A stretch of 27,002 nt of DNA from Maritimibacter sp. Its GTDB lineage: Bacteria > Pseudomonadota > Alphaproteobacteria > Rhodobacterales > Rhodobacteraceae. A program made the translations under genes and the position numbers. The stretch lies in contig JAGRMP010000376.1 of NCBI GenBank assembly GCA_020441225.1, forward strand, positions 1 through 27,002, in the 5' to 3' direction. The notes under the pieces were generated by a model that was not told the DNA's origin, ran no database searches, and was given only the letters and a program-made list of their open reading frames with translations. How positions within the stretch are numbered: the stretch's first letter is position 1; the number at the start of each line of letters is the position of its first letter. Shown here piece by piece: positions 1-7,149 of this stretch.

Positions 1-1219
1 TGATCGTCCAGACATAGGGCATCATCGCGCCGGTCAGCATGACCATGTGCGACCGGTCCACCGCCCGTTCCGGCAAGGGATGCGACGCCCTGAGCGTGAG
101 CTCCTGCGCCACCTCGCCGGAGAAGGCCGGGTGCTCGGCCTCGGATACCGGAGCGACCCGGGCAACGGGCGCGCCGGCCGGGGCGAGGATCAGCCCGGCG
201 CGCTGGCGCGCGCCTTCGCGCAGCGCCAGGATTGGGCGCGCTGTCCCGTCCGCCGGCAGTGTCAGCTCGATGTCCAGCCTCTGGCCTTGCGCAATCCCGA
301 AGCGGTGCCCCGCCACCGGCTGCACCGGATGGCCGTCGACGGCGACGAGCCGGCCCTCGACATCGCCGGTGTCGATCCAGAACACCGTCATCGAAGCGGC
401 GTTGATGACCCGCAGGAGGACCCGGCCGCCGTCTTCCACCTGCACGACCTCCGGGTCGTCCAGCGTGCGGTCATTGGCGACGTAGGCGTCGAACTCGAAA
501 TCGTTGAGGTCCATGGCCATGCCCGCCATGCCGGGCATGTCACGCATCTGGCCCATCATGGCGGCCATGTCGCCGCGCGCCGCCGGCATCGCGCCCATCA
601 TCCCGTGATGCATCGCAGCCATGCCGGGAACCGCCTGGCTGCCGTCCTGCACCGTGCCATGGTCCATCGCCATGCCGCGGCTGATGGTCTCGAGCACCTC
701 GGCGCCCGGAGTGAATGACAGATCGTGCAGGAACATGACCACTTCCTGCCGGTCCGCGGCCACGTCCTCGGCACTGCGCACGATCAGCGGCGCCGACAGC
801 ATCTCGACCTCCTGCGCCGGCACATGGGCGTGCATCCAGAAGGTGCCCGGCATCGGCGCGAAATCGAACGACCGGCGCGCGCCGGCGGCGAGCATCGGAT
901 TGGTGTTCGACACCCCGTCCTGCGCATTGGGCGGGACCTGCCCATGCCAGTGGACGATGGTCTCGATGTCGAGATCATTCGTCAACTCGACCCGGAAGCG
1001 CTGCCCCGACTCGAGCGTCAGCCCGGGCCGCCCAGCCCCGTCGACGAGGCCGAAGACGCTCGCGGCTCGCCCGCCGATGTCGAGGGTCCGGCGCGTAGCG
1101 GCCAGGGAGACCGCCTCCGCGCTGGCCCGGGCGCGGGCCGGAACCAGGGCCGGGAATGCCGCGAGGGCTCCGGCGGCCAGGCCGCCCTTCAGAAGGTCGC
1201 GTCGCTTGAGCAGGCTCAT
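1..1219 (-). CDS. Multicopper oxidase, Met-rich, Tat-exported; 3' end outside the window
   Basis: The first 406 codons of a multicopper oxidase are present; the C-terminal copper ligands lie beyond the window edge. The start at 1219 has GGAGA just upstream. Residues 4-11 contain KRRDLLKG followed by an Ala/Leu-rich stretch, a twin-arginine signal peptide, so the enzyme should act folded in the periplasm. The first cupredoxin domain shows HWHG (H90, H92) and WMHAH (H130, H132), the type 2/type 3 copper ligands. A Met/His-rich insert at about 183-236 resembles those that feed Cu(I) into CueO/CopA-type cuprous oxidases. Known family role: oxidation of Cu(I) to less toxic Cu(II). It is last of the visible genes on this strand, 26 bp after the ATC-hydrolase-like gene, so probably in one operon under the promoter near 2,500. 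Exact subfamily cannot be settled without the C-terminus. Confidence 0.9.
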   Translation of the reverse strand, partial: MSLLKRRDLLKGGLAAGALAAFPALVPARARASAEAVSLAATRRTLDIGGRAASVFGLVDGAGRPGLTLESGQRFRVELTNDLDIETIVHWHGQVPPNAQDGVSNTNPMLAAGARRSFDFAPMPGTFWMHAHVPAQEVEMLSAPLIVRSAEDVAADRQEVVMFLHDLSFTPGAEVLETISRGMAMDHGTVQDGSQAVPGMAAMHHGMMGAMPAARGDMAAMMGQMRDMPGMAGMAMDLNDFEFDAYVANDRTLDDPEVVQVEDGGRVLLRVINAASMTVFWIDTGDVEGRLVAVDGHPVQPVAGHRFGIAQGQRLDIELTLPADGTARPILALREGARQRAGLILAPAGAPVARVAPVSEAEHPAFSGEVAQELTLRASHPLPERAVDRSHMVMLTGAMMPYVWTI

Positions 1220-1245
1220 ATCGGTCTCCGTGGATCCGGTGAAGG

Positions 1246-2067
1246 TCAAAGGCAGGTTCGGGGTCTGCCGCGCCGCGGCGCGTGGTCGTCAGAATTAGCG
1301 TTTTCACCGGCCGCCGCCAGTGACTTCTGAGCGCCCGGCGACGCCGGCAGAGGGGCGGCCGACCAGCACATATCGCAGACCTTGTCGCCGTGCGACAACG
1401 TCCCGTTGCGCCGGTAGTGGCCGCGCGCGCCATCGCTCGCGATCAGGTCGGCGCCGGGCCAGTCGTAGCGGCACCAACTCACCCGGAACACGTCGAGCAG
1501 CGCGCGGTCGCCGGTATGACCCGCAAGCTGTCGCACCCGGGTGTGCGGCGGGCAATGGGTGAAATGGGTCAGGATCGCCCCGTCGCGCATGCGGGTCGAC
1601 ACGGCATAACCCGGCGCGCCGGGCGCGGCGAACGGAAAACGTAGCAGCATGCGGACCGTCCGCTCCAGCCTTCTGGCCGGGTCGCGCGAAGTCAGCCGGA
1701 ACGGCAGGGAACAGGCTTTCAGCATCTTTGCGTAGACAACCCAGCCGATGTCGGCCACCACCTCCTGCGCCACCGGGCCCGCGACGCCCATGTCGCGCAA
1801 GGCGATGTTCGCGGCAAGGGTGGTTTCCACAAGATCCACCAGAAGCAGGTTGCCGAAGTGACGCGGCGGGTTGCGCATCGGGGGCAGGCAAGCGCGCCGC
1901 GCCTTCATGCGCACCCGGAACGCGCGAAACTCGGGCCCAAGCCAGCGGAGCTCCGATCCGTCCGTCATCCGGATCGACCGTGCCAAGAGCACCCTGTGCG
2001 CGGCGCGGAATAGGACGATGTCCGTCAGCCATCTGGCGGCCCTCAAACGCAACGACGGAACGCGCAT
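1246..2067 (-). CDS. L-2-amino-thiazoline-4-carboxylic acid hydrolase family protein
   Basis: This 273-residue protein has no signal peptide. Its second half carries the pattern of the ATC-hydrolase family: an Arg-rich helix with RFPFAAPGAPGY, then LTHFTHCP, a Cys followed by a D/Y pair (VSWCRYDW), and a C-terminal R.GTLSHGDKVCDMCW block matching the family's usual R..TL..G...CDFRF ending. The family is named for a hydrolase of ATC, an intermediate of bacterial L-cysteine synthesis, but most members are uncharacterised. A link to copper is inferred only from position: it sits 16 bp after the P-type ATPase remnant and 26 bp before the multicopper oxidase, all on one strand. The last 30 or so residues are Arg/Pro-rich and unlike the family. 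Confidence 0.65.
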   Translation of the reverse strand: MRVPSLRLRAARWLTDIVLFRAAHRVLLARSIRMTDGSELRWLGPEFRAFRVRMKARRACLPPMRNPPRHFGNLLLVDLVETTLAANIALRDMGVAGPVAQEVVADIGWVVYAKMLKACSLPFRLTSRDPARRLERTVRMLLRFPFAAPGAPGYAVSTRMRDGAILTHFTHCPPHTRVRQLAGHTGDRALLDVFRVSWCRYDWPGADLIASDGARGHYRRNGTLSHGDKVCDMCWSAAPLPASPGAQKSLAAAGENANSDDHAPRRGRPRTCL

Positions 2068-2083
2068 CGGATCCCTTTCCCTG

Positions 2084-2456
2084 TCACAAGGCGAGACGCC
2101 GCAGGCGCAACGCGTTGGAGATCACCGAAACCGAGCTCAGGCTCATTGCCGCCGCGGCAATCATCGGCGAGAGCAGGAGGCCGGACACCGGGTAGAGAGT
2201 GCCGGCGGCGATCGGCACGCCGGCCACGTTGTAGACGAATGCGAAGAACAGGTTCTGCTTGATGTTGCGCACCGTCGCGCGCGCGAGCTTGCGGGCGCGC
2301 ACGATGCCGGTGAGATCGCCGCCGAGCAGCGTGATGCCGTGTTTCGGTCGAGACGGTCACTGTCATGCCGCAGACAGGGTCGGTCGCGGTCGCGGTTTCC
2401 GGCCCCGGATCCGTCTCGTGAGATGCGGCGGGATGGTGATGACGATGGTCGGTCAT
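2084..2456 (-). pseudogene. Copper-translocating P-type ATPase gene with its middle deleted
   Basis: The start at 2456 has an excellent ribosome site (GGAGG) and opens a His-rich N-terminus (MTDHRHHHPAASHE) followed by DPVCGMTV, the YHS-like motif that begins many alphaproteobacterial copper ATPases. After about 40 codons the sequence jumps, in a different frame, to the C-terminal end of the same family: [19 protein letters not shown], then [28 protein letters not shown] and [19 protein letters not shown], ending at the stop at 2084. Everything between is missing, including the CPC channel motif, the phosphorylated DKTGT and the TGDN hinge, probably about 600 residues or more. The bases at the join (about 2330-2338) can be read as belonging to either side, which suggests a microhomology deletion. 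It cannot pump copper. Confidence 0.88.
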
Positions 2457-2483
2457 GTCAGCCTCCGTATTCGGCGCAGGTCC

Positions 2484-2514
2484 AAGATGGGGCTTCCCTC
2501 CACTGGAGGGTCAA
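2484..2514 (-). promoter_or_regulatory. MerR/CueR-type promoter with 19-bp spacer
   Basis: Read on the minus strand, TTGACC (2514-2509) and CATCTT (2489-2484) are separated by exactly 19 bp, the over-long spacer typical of MerR-family activation. The spacer contains a perfect palindrome, CCCTCCACTGGAGGG (2496-2510), like CueR/HmrR copper operators. It drives the ATPase remnant, the ATC-hydrolase-like gene and the multicopper oxidase. No cueR gene is visible nearby, so the regulator would act from elsewhere. Confidence 0.75.
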
Positions 2515-2553
2515 GGCCCGGGCACTTACGCAGAGGGAACATGCCTGTGAAGG

Positions 2554-2588
2554 CGGACCGCGCCGCCGCAGGCCGGCAGCACGGTCCG
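2554..2588 (-). terminator. Possible terminator after the EF-hand gene
   Basis: CGGACCG (2554-2560) and CGGTCCG (2582-2588) form a perfect 7-bp stem around a GC-rich 21-nt loop, starting 5 bp after the stop of the EF-hand gene. No clear T-run follows, so this is tentative. Confidence 0.3.
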
Positions 2589-2593
2589 GGACC

Positions 2594-3325
2594 CTACTGA
2601 CCGTCCATCATCCCGTCGTCGTCCGAGCCCATCATGCCGGTGTCAGGCATCTGCGCACCTCCACCAGGGGCGCCCGGCATGGCGAAAGGACGCATCCGCG
2701 CCATCCGGTCCGCCGGTTCGGTCATCTCGCTGGCCGTCACCTTGCCGTCGCCGTCGGCGTCAAGCGCCTGAAACCCGTCAACCATCGCTTCCCGGGTCAC
2801 GGCGGCATGGAGCGCCGCATACTCGTCGAGGCTCAGGACCTCGTCGCCGTCGGCATCATAGTCGGTGAGCAGTGCCTGCAAGCCTTCGTGCGCCTCCTCA
2901 GGCGTCACCGTGCCGTCGCCATCCTCGTCCAGCAGGTTCGCCAATGCGCCCGTCGGTCCCATCATGCCCATGCCAGACATGCCGCCCCCGCCGTGCATCT
3001 GCATCATCATCTGCATCATCCCGGCCATGTCGTGCATGCCACCCATGCCAGCCCTTCCCGGTAGGCCACCCATCCCGGCCGCGCCGCCCCCGTGTGGGCC
3101 CATCCGGCCCATGCCCGGCGCGCCGCCCATCATCCCGGGGCCCATGCCCGGCGCGCCACCCATCATCCCGGGGCCCATGCCGTTCATCGCGCCCATGCCA
3201 GGGCCCATGGTCCCCATCATCCCCAAGCCGCCTGTAGTGCCGCCGCCCGGGCCGTGCGCGAAGCCGGGGCTCGCGAGCGCTGCGCCGAGCGCGAGACTGG
3301 CGGTGAAGATCCTGATCGTCGTCAT
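2594..3325 (-). CDS. Secreted Met/Gly-rich EF-hand protein
   Basis: A 243-residue protein with a signal peptide (about 1-23, ending PGFAHG) and a very good ribosome site (AGGAGG). Residues 30-125 are a low-complexity Met/Gly segment with repeats of GMGPGMMGGAP, plus MMQMMMQMH, the kind of thioether-rich sequence that binds Cu(I). Three EF-hand loops follow: DEDGDGTVTPEE (133-144), DADGDEVLSLDE (157-168) and DADGDGKVTASE (189-200). The third is fully canonical. A Met/Asp tail ends the protein. Likely a periplasmic metal-binding protein of the copper locus; copper binding is inferred from composition and neighbours, calcium binding from the EF-hands. It is divergent from the response regulator, so it may be a target of that two-component system. 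Confidence 0.82.
   Translation of the reverse strand: MTTIRIFTASLALGAALASPGFAHGPGGGTTGGLGMMGTMGPGMGAMNGMGPGMMGGAPGMGPGMMGGAPGMGRMGPHGGGAAGMGGLPGRAGMGGMHDMAGMMQMMMQMHGGGGMSGMGMMGPTGALANLLDEDGDGTVTPEEAHEGLQALLTDYDADGDEVLSLDEYAALHAAVTREAMVDGFQALDADGDGKVTASEMTEPADRMARMRPFAMPGAPGGGAQMPDTGMMGSDDDGMMDGQ
3108..3173. repeat. Two tandem 33-bp units inside the EF-hand gene
   Basis: Units 3108-3140 and 3141-3173 are identical except for one base (cgccgcc against cgccacc), and a partial third copy follows. Each encodes one GMGPGMMGGAP unit, so the Met-rich region has grown by recent duplication. Confidence 0.85.
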
Positions 3326-3493
3326 GACTGCCTCCTGTGACTGGCCTCATCTGCCATCGCCGGCAGTGAAACCGCGATTGCGTCTCTGCGTCATCCCGGC
3401 AAATGTATCGGCACGTCGCAGGCACGCGGGATTGTTACATTCGGCGACAATAAAGACCCTGCGCATGCAAAAAGACCGGCCTATATCTCTGGT
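3326..3493. promoter_or_regulatory. Divergent promoter region of EF-hand gene and two-component genes
   Basis: This 168-bp gap separates the EF-hand gene (leftward) from the response regulator (rightward), so both promoters and probably the regulator's own binding site lie here. A TATATC box at 3482-3487 is only 6 bp before the regulator's ATG and no Shine-Dalgarno sequence precedes that ATG. TTGT and ACAA half-sites flank 3433-3450 as a weak operator candidate. Confidence 0.45.
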
Positions 3494-4216
3494 ATGTCCA
3501 GCGCACCGCATATCCTGGTCGTCGACGATCACCGGGAAATCCGGGTGTCGGTGAGCAAATACCTCGAACGGAACGGGTTGCGCGCCACCGCGGCGGAGAA
3601 TGCCGCCGACATGGACGCGAAACTGGCGACCGGACATTACGACCTCATCGTTCTCGACGTAATGATGCCCGGCGAGACCGGGTTGTCGGCCTGCCAGCGT
3701 CTTTCGGCCGAGAGCCGGATTCCGATCATCCTGCTGACCGCGCTCGGTGAGGAGACCGACAGAATCGTCGGGCTCGAGATCGGCGCCGACGACTACTTGG
3801 CCAAGCCGTTCAACCCGCGTGAACTGCTGGCACGGATCAAGGCGGTGCTGCGCCGCACCGATCGGCCGGAATCTCTTGCCGTAGGGTTCGCCGGCAAGAC
3901 CGTGCGCTTCGCTCACCTCGCTCTCGACGCCGACCGCCGCGCACTGATCAGCCCCGACGGCAGCGAGACGCGCCTTACCACGGCCGATTTCAAACTGCTT
4001 TGCGTGCTCCTCGAGCGCCCGCGGGTGGTGCTGAGCCGCGAGGAATTGCTCGACCTCGCAGCCGGCCGCGCCGCAGGGCCGTTCGACCGCACCATCGACA
4101 ACCAGATCAGCCGTCTGCGCCGTAAGATCGAGCCCGATCCGCTCCGGCCCGCGATCATCGCCACGGTGCGCAACGGCGGCTACAGTCTCGCGGCCGACGT
4201 CGAGGTCGCCGACTGA
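3494..4216 (+). CDS. OmpR/PhoB-family response regulator
   Basis: A 240-residue DNA-binding response regulator. The receiver domain (about 6-120) has the acidic pair D11/D12, phospho-acceptor D55 in VLDVMMP, T82 and K104 in YLAKPF. The C-terminal winged helix (about 135-235) shows LTTADFKLLCVLLERPRVVLSREELLDLA (positions 145-173 approximately) and DNQISRLRRKIE followed by TVRNGGYSL, the OmpR-type recognition region. Its stop overlaps the kinase start by one base (TGATG), so the two are translationally coupled. Sitting inside a copper locus, opposite a Met-rich secreted protein, it most likely senses copper or envelope stress with its partner kinase. The start has no visible ribosome site; a leaderless message is possible. 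Confidence 0.93.
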   Translation: MSSAPHILVVDDHREIRVSVSKYLERNGLRATAAENAADMDAKLATGHYDLIVLDVMMPGETGLSACQRLSAESRIPIILLTALGEETDRIVGLEIGADDYLAKPFNPRELLARIKAVLRRTDRPESLAVGFAGKTVRFAHLALDADRRALISPDGSETRLTTADFKLLCVLLERPRVVLSREELLDLAAGRAAGPFDRTIDNQISRLRRKIEPDPLRPAIIATVRNGGYSLAADVEVAD

Positions 4217-5619
4217 TGGGACGGCCATGGCAAAGCCTCAGGGTGCAGCTCGTCGTGCTGATCGTCGCCGCGCTGGCGGTGGCGCAGACGGTGAGCCTGT
4301 GGCTGTTCGCCGACGAGCGCAGCCTCGCGATTCGAGCCGCGCTCGGCTTCGAAGCCGCAGGCCGGGCGGCCAACGTGGCGCGCCTGATCGAGGAGGCGCC
4401 GCCCGAGCTACATGCCTCGATCCTGCGCGCGGCGAACTCGCCGCTGGTGCGCTTCGATCTCGCAGACGCGCCGAGCGTCACGCATCTCGAACATGCCGAC
4501 AGAGGCCAGATCGAGGCGCGCGTTCGCACCCTGCTTGACGACGGCTTCAGCCGCGACATCCGGGTCGAGCTGCACGAGATCGAGGGCCGCATCCTGCCGC
4601 TACCGAATCTGTCACCACGAATGGCCGACATGCACATGGCGATGATGCAGGGCCATCTGGCGGCCATCGAGATGAACCTGTCGATCGCCATCGCCGGGGG
4701 CAAATGGCTCAACGTCGGCACGAGGTTCGAGCGCCCGCCGCTGCAATGGCCGTTGTTTTCGACGCTCACCTTCGGGGTCACCGCCGCGCTCATTCTCGTC
4801 ACCGTGTTCTGGTTCCTGATGACAGGGCTCACCGGCCCACTCCGCGGTCTCGCCCGCGCCGCCGAGCGGTTCGGCCGCGGCGAGGACGTGGCGGCGTTGC
4901 CGGCCACGGGTCCGGACGAAGTGCGCGATCTCACCGCGGCGTTCAACCGGATGCAGGCGCGGTTGACCCGCTACATCGACGACCGCACACGCCTGCTTGC
5001 CGCGCTCGGACACGACCTGCGCTCGCCGCTTACCGCGCTGAGGGTGCGCGCCGAAATGGTCGACGAGTCTGAAACCCGCCTCGGCCTCATTGCATCCATC
5101 GAGGAAATGCAGGACATGGTCGAGGCCACACTGACCTTCGCCCGTGGCCTGACGGGCTCGGAACCGGCCGAACCGGTCGAGATCGGCGCGTTTCTGGCGA
5201 GCCTCCGCGATGACATGGTCGGTGGCTTCGATCTTACCGACGGTCCGCGGCTCACCACGCGGCTCAAGCCCAACGCCCTGCGCCGCGCCCTGCGCAACCT
5301 GATCGAAAACGCCCAGCGTTACGGCGGCACCGCCCGGGTTTCCTGGCACGAGGACCGGGGCGAGCTTTCAATCATCGTCGATGACGACGGCCCCGGCATT
5401 CCCGAGGCCGAGCTGGAGCGCGTGTTCGATCCGTTCTACCGGCTCGAGACCTCGCGTTCGCTCGAGACCGGCGGGCACGGGCTTGGCCTGTCCATCGCCC
5501 GGACCATCGCCCGGGCCCATGGTGGCGACATTCATCTTGAAAACCGGGAAGGCCGCGGGCTCAGGGCCACCCTTGCCATTCCGCTCGCTCCCGACCCGGC
5601 AGACCCGAAAGGAGATTGA
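4216..5619 (+). CDS. Membrane sensor histidine kinase, HAMP type
   Basis: A 467-residue kinase partnered with the preceding regulator. Transmembrane helices lie at about 10-30 and 181-203 and enclose a periplasmic sensor domain. That domain includes MADMHMAMMQGH (about 136-147), a Met/His cluster that could bind copper. HAMP follows (about 203-255), then the phospho-acceptor H266 in GHDLRSPLTALR, an N box (NLIENAQRYG, 361-370), G1 (DDDGPGIP, 389-396), an F-type block (VFDPFYRLE) and G2 (GGHGLGL, 419-425). All motifs for autophosphorylation are intact. The architecture matches EnvZ/CopS-like kinases. Copper as signal is inference from the loop and the locus. Confidence 0.93.
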   Translation: MGRPWQSLRVQLVVLIVAALAVAQTVSLWLFADERSLAIRAALGFEAAGRAANVARLIEEAPPELHASILRAANSPLVRFDLADAPSVTHLEHADRGQIEARVRTLLDDGFSRDIRVELHEIEGRILPLPNLSPRMADMHMAMMQGHLAAIEMNLSIAIAGGKWLNVGTRFERPPLQWPLFSTLTFGVTAALILVTVFWFLMTGLTGPLRGLARAAERFGRGEDVAALPATGPDEVRDLTAAFNRMQARLTRYIDDRTRLLAALGHDLRSPLTALRVRAEMVDESETRLGLIASIEEMQDMVEATLTFARGLTGSEPAEPVEIGAFLASLRDDMVGGFDLTDGPRLTTRLKPNALRRALRNLIENAQRYGGTARVSWHEDRGELSIIVDDDGPGIPEAELERVFDPFYRLETSRSLETGGHGLGLSIARTIARAHGGDIHLENREGRGLRATLAIPLAPDPADPKGD

Positions 5620-5620
5620 C

Positions 5621-5947
5621 ATGAAGACACTCGACATGATCGTGACAACGTTTCCGCTACTCACATGGGCCGGTACGGCCGTGGCGGACCCCGGATACAT
5701 TGGCTACGGCGGGATGATGGGAGGCGGCTACGGCCTGCTCGGCGGGGTGATGATGCTGGTGTTCTGGGTCGCGGTGATCGCGCTCATCGTCTACGGCATC
5801 CGCTGGTTCAACGACGGCGGCCCTGGAACGGGAGCCGGGCGCCGCAGCGACGCGCTCGACATCCTGCGCGACCGTTTCGCCCGCGGCGAGATCGACGAGG
5901 ACGAGTTCAAGCGTCGCAAGGCGGCCCTTGAGGCCCGAGCCGGATGA
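5621..5947 (+). CDS. SHOCT-domain small membrane protein
   Basis: A 108-residue protein starting at 5621, one base after the kinase stop, with AAAGGAGA as ribosome site. An N-terminal signal-like segment (1-23) precedes a Gly/Met stretch (GGMMGGGYG), a transmembrane helix (about 41-61) and a cytoplasmic SHOCT domain (about 76-105: LDILRDRFARGEIDEDEF, then KRRKAAL). SHOCT proteins of this layout are common in proteobacterial copper/silver loci, but their molecular role is unknown. It is third in the operon with the two-component genes and its stop overlaps the next start (ATGA). Confidence 0.85.
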   Translation: MKTLDMIVTTFPLLTWAGTAVADPGYIGYGGMMGGGYGLLGGVMMLVFWVAVIALIVYGIRWFNDGGPGTGAGRRSDALDILRDRFARGEIDEDEFKRRKAALEARAG

Positions 5948-6375
5948 AACGAGCGGCCCGGGGCACGGATCCGGGCCGCCGTCACGTCGAAGCATTGAAG
6001 GCAACGGATTACAGCGACGTAGGTCTTTTTCGCGCCGCTCTGGCCCACGACACCGCCCTTCCTGCCGACGACCTGCCCGAGGCGCTGCCGCCGCGCGCTG
6101 CACATCCGGGACGACCTTGCGCCCTACGAGATCCACGCCGACCGGACCCTTTTGCGCTCTGCTGGACGTTGCCGAAACGGCAGGCGATCCTCTGCGCGGT
6201 CGAGATCGGCCGCTCCGGGCTCCAAGAGGAAGGCACGGTCTACGTCGGCGCCGAGCGTGAATGGCCGAGTTGGACGCCGACCCCGGAGATGACCGGGCAC
6301 GGCGCGGATCCCTAAGAGCGCTTCACCGACGGAGTGCCCGGGGCGGCCGATCCCGGCCGGGTGACCCGTGGCTTC
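5944..6375 (+). pseudogene. Broken L,D-transpeptidase (YkuD-family) gene
   Basis: The pieces of an alphaproteobacterial L,D-transpeptidase are recognisable but scattered. LPADDLPEALPPR reads in the frame opened at 5944. Then RDDLAPYEIHADRTLL (about 6107-6154) is in another frame. Then the first frame resumes with LPKRQAILCAVEIGRSGL and EWPSWTPTPEM, which are hallmark blocks of the family. An in-frame TAA at 6313 interrupts it, and ERFTDGVPGAADP continues just beyond. The catalytic HG..xxxxxS.GC.R block is absent. There is thus a frameshift pair, a nonsense codon and a lost C-terminus. Intact relatives cross-link peptidoglycan in the periplasm. The gene would have been coupled to the SHOCT gene (ATGA overlap). 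Confidence 0.72.
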
Positions 6376-6728
6376 GGGGCCGCGATCGCGATCAAGATCT
6401 GCGCCGACCCTTTCGCGGGGGCGTTCTCACGGCGCGGAGTGCGCCGGCCGGGCCCCGCGCTCAAACACCGAGACAAGAAGAACAGGATCAACTCGCCCCG
6501 TGGGGGGCATCGGTTCATCAGAGGAAATCATGCTCTTGCATCGGCGCTCGCTTGTTTGAAACGCGCGGTGCCCGGTCGGACAAACCCATGTTCGTGGCGC
6601 GGGGGTGGAAAGGTCAAGGATACATATCGATACAATTATTCCGCCCCGCACGGCTTGCGCGCGTGCGGCGTTCCGGGCGTCGCGAAGACAACAATCGAAA
6701 ACGCGACTCATGCCCGGGGGTACGCCGA
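6376..6728. other. No gene seen; decayed sequence
   Basis: I see no convincing gene here. The frame of the transpeptidase relic stays open rightward but shows no family match. An AT-rich patch (about 6617-6640, containing atacatatcgatacaatta) stands out from the GC-rich surroundings and could be promoter material or an insertion scar. Confidence 0.4.
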
Positions 6729-6833
6729 ATGCACAGACCCGCGACCCCGATCTTGACCCGCCGCGCCCTCGTAGCCGGCCTCCGCGCCATAGCAGCAATG
6801 GCGCCGGTCTATGGCCGCCCCCGGCGGCAATGA
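6729..6833 (+). pseudogene. Orphan twin-arginine signal peptide, body missing
   Basis: A 34-codon frame from ATG 6729 reads as a Tat signal peptide: a basic start, LTRRALVAGL, then a hydrophobic AIAAMAPVYG, and stops at TGA 6831-6833 immediately after. Signal peptides of exported L,D-transpeptidases and oxidases look like this. The expected mature protein does not follow in any frame. It is probably the 5' stub of a gene cut by a rearrangement, and marks where the copper locus gives way to the next block. Confidence 0.45.
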
Positions 6834-7149
6834 GCGCCGGCCCAACTCAACTTCAGGAAAATTCGGGTGTTCGAGTTGTGACCGGCAAAGTAGTCGCCGG
6901 GTCAAATGCTCGGAAAACGGGAAAGTTTCCCAAGGCGACCCGCAGAGCCGGATCTTTCTGCCGTGACTATTGGATATCGCGCAGATTTCTGGGCAATCGT
7001 GTAGGGCCCGATTGAGAGAGGAAGCGAAACGATCCGTCGTCTCCGATCGTCGGTCGATCGGATTTGCTCGACATCATGAGGTCGACACCTCTGAGTCCAC
7101 GCACGGTGACGGTTTCGTCGGAAGAACCGCGGTCGTGCTTGTCAGCTCA
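6834..7149. other. Gene-free junction with inverted repeat
   Basis: No gene is visible. At 7043-7061 a perfect inverted repeat (CCGATCG, 5-nt spacer, CGATCGG) lies about 90 bp past the stop of the leftward helicase-like gene. It lacks a T-run in that direction, so it may be a weak terminator or a protein-binding site. Confidence 0.35.

Noticed and set aside
3347..4228. A 293-codon minus-strand frame
   Set aside because: Shadow of the response regulator gene; no domain of its own.
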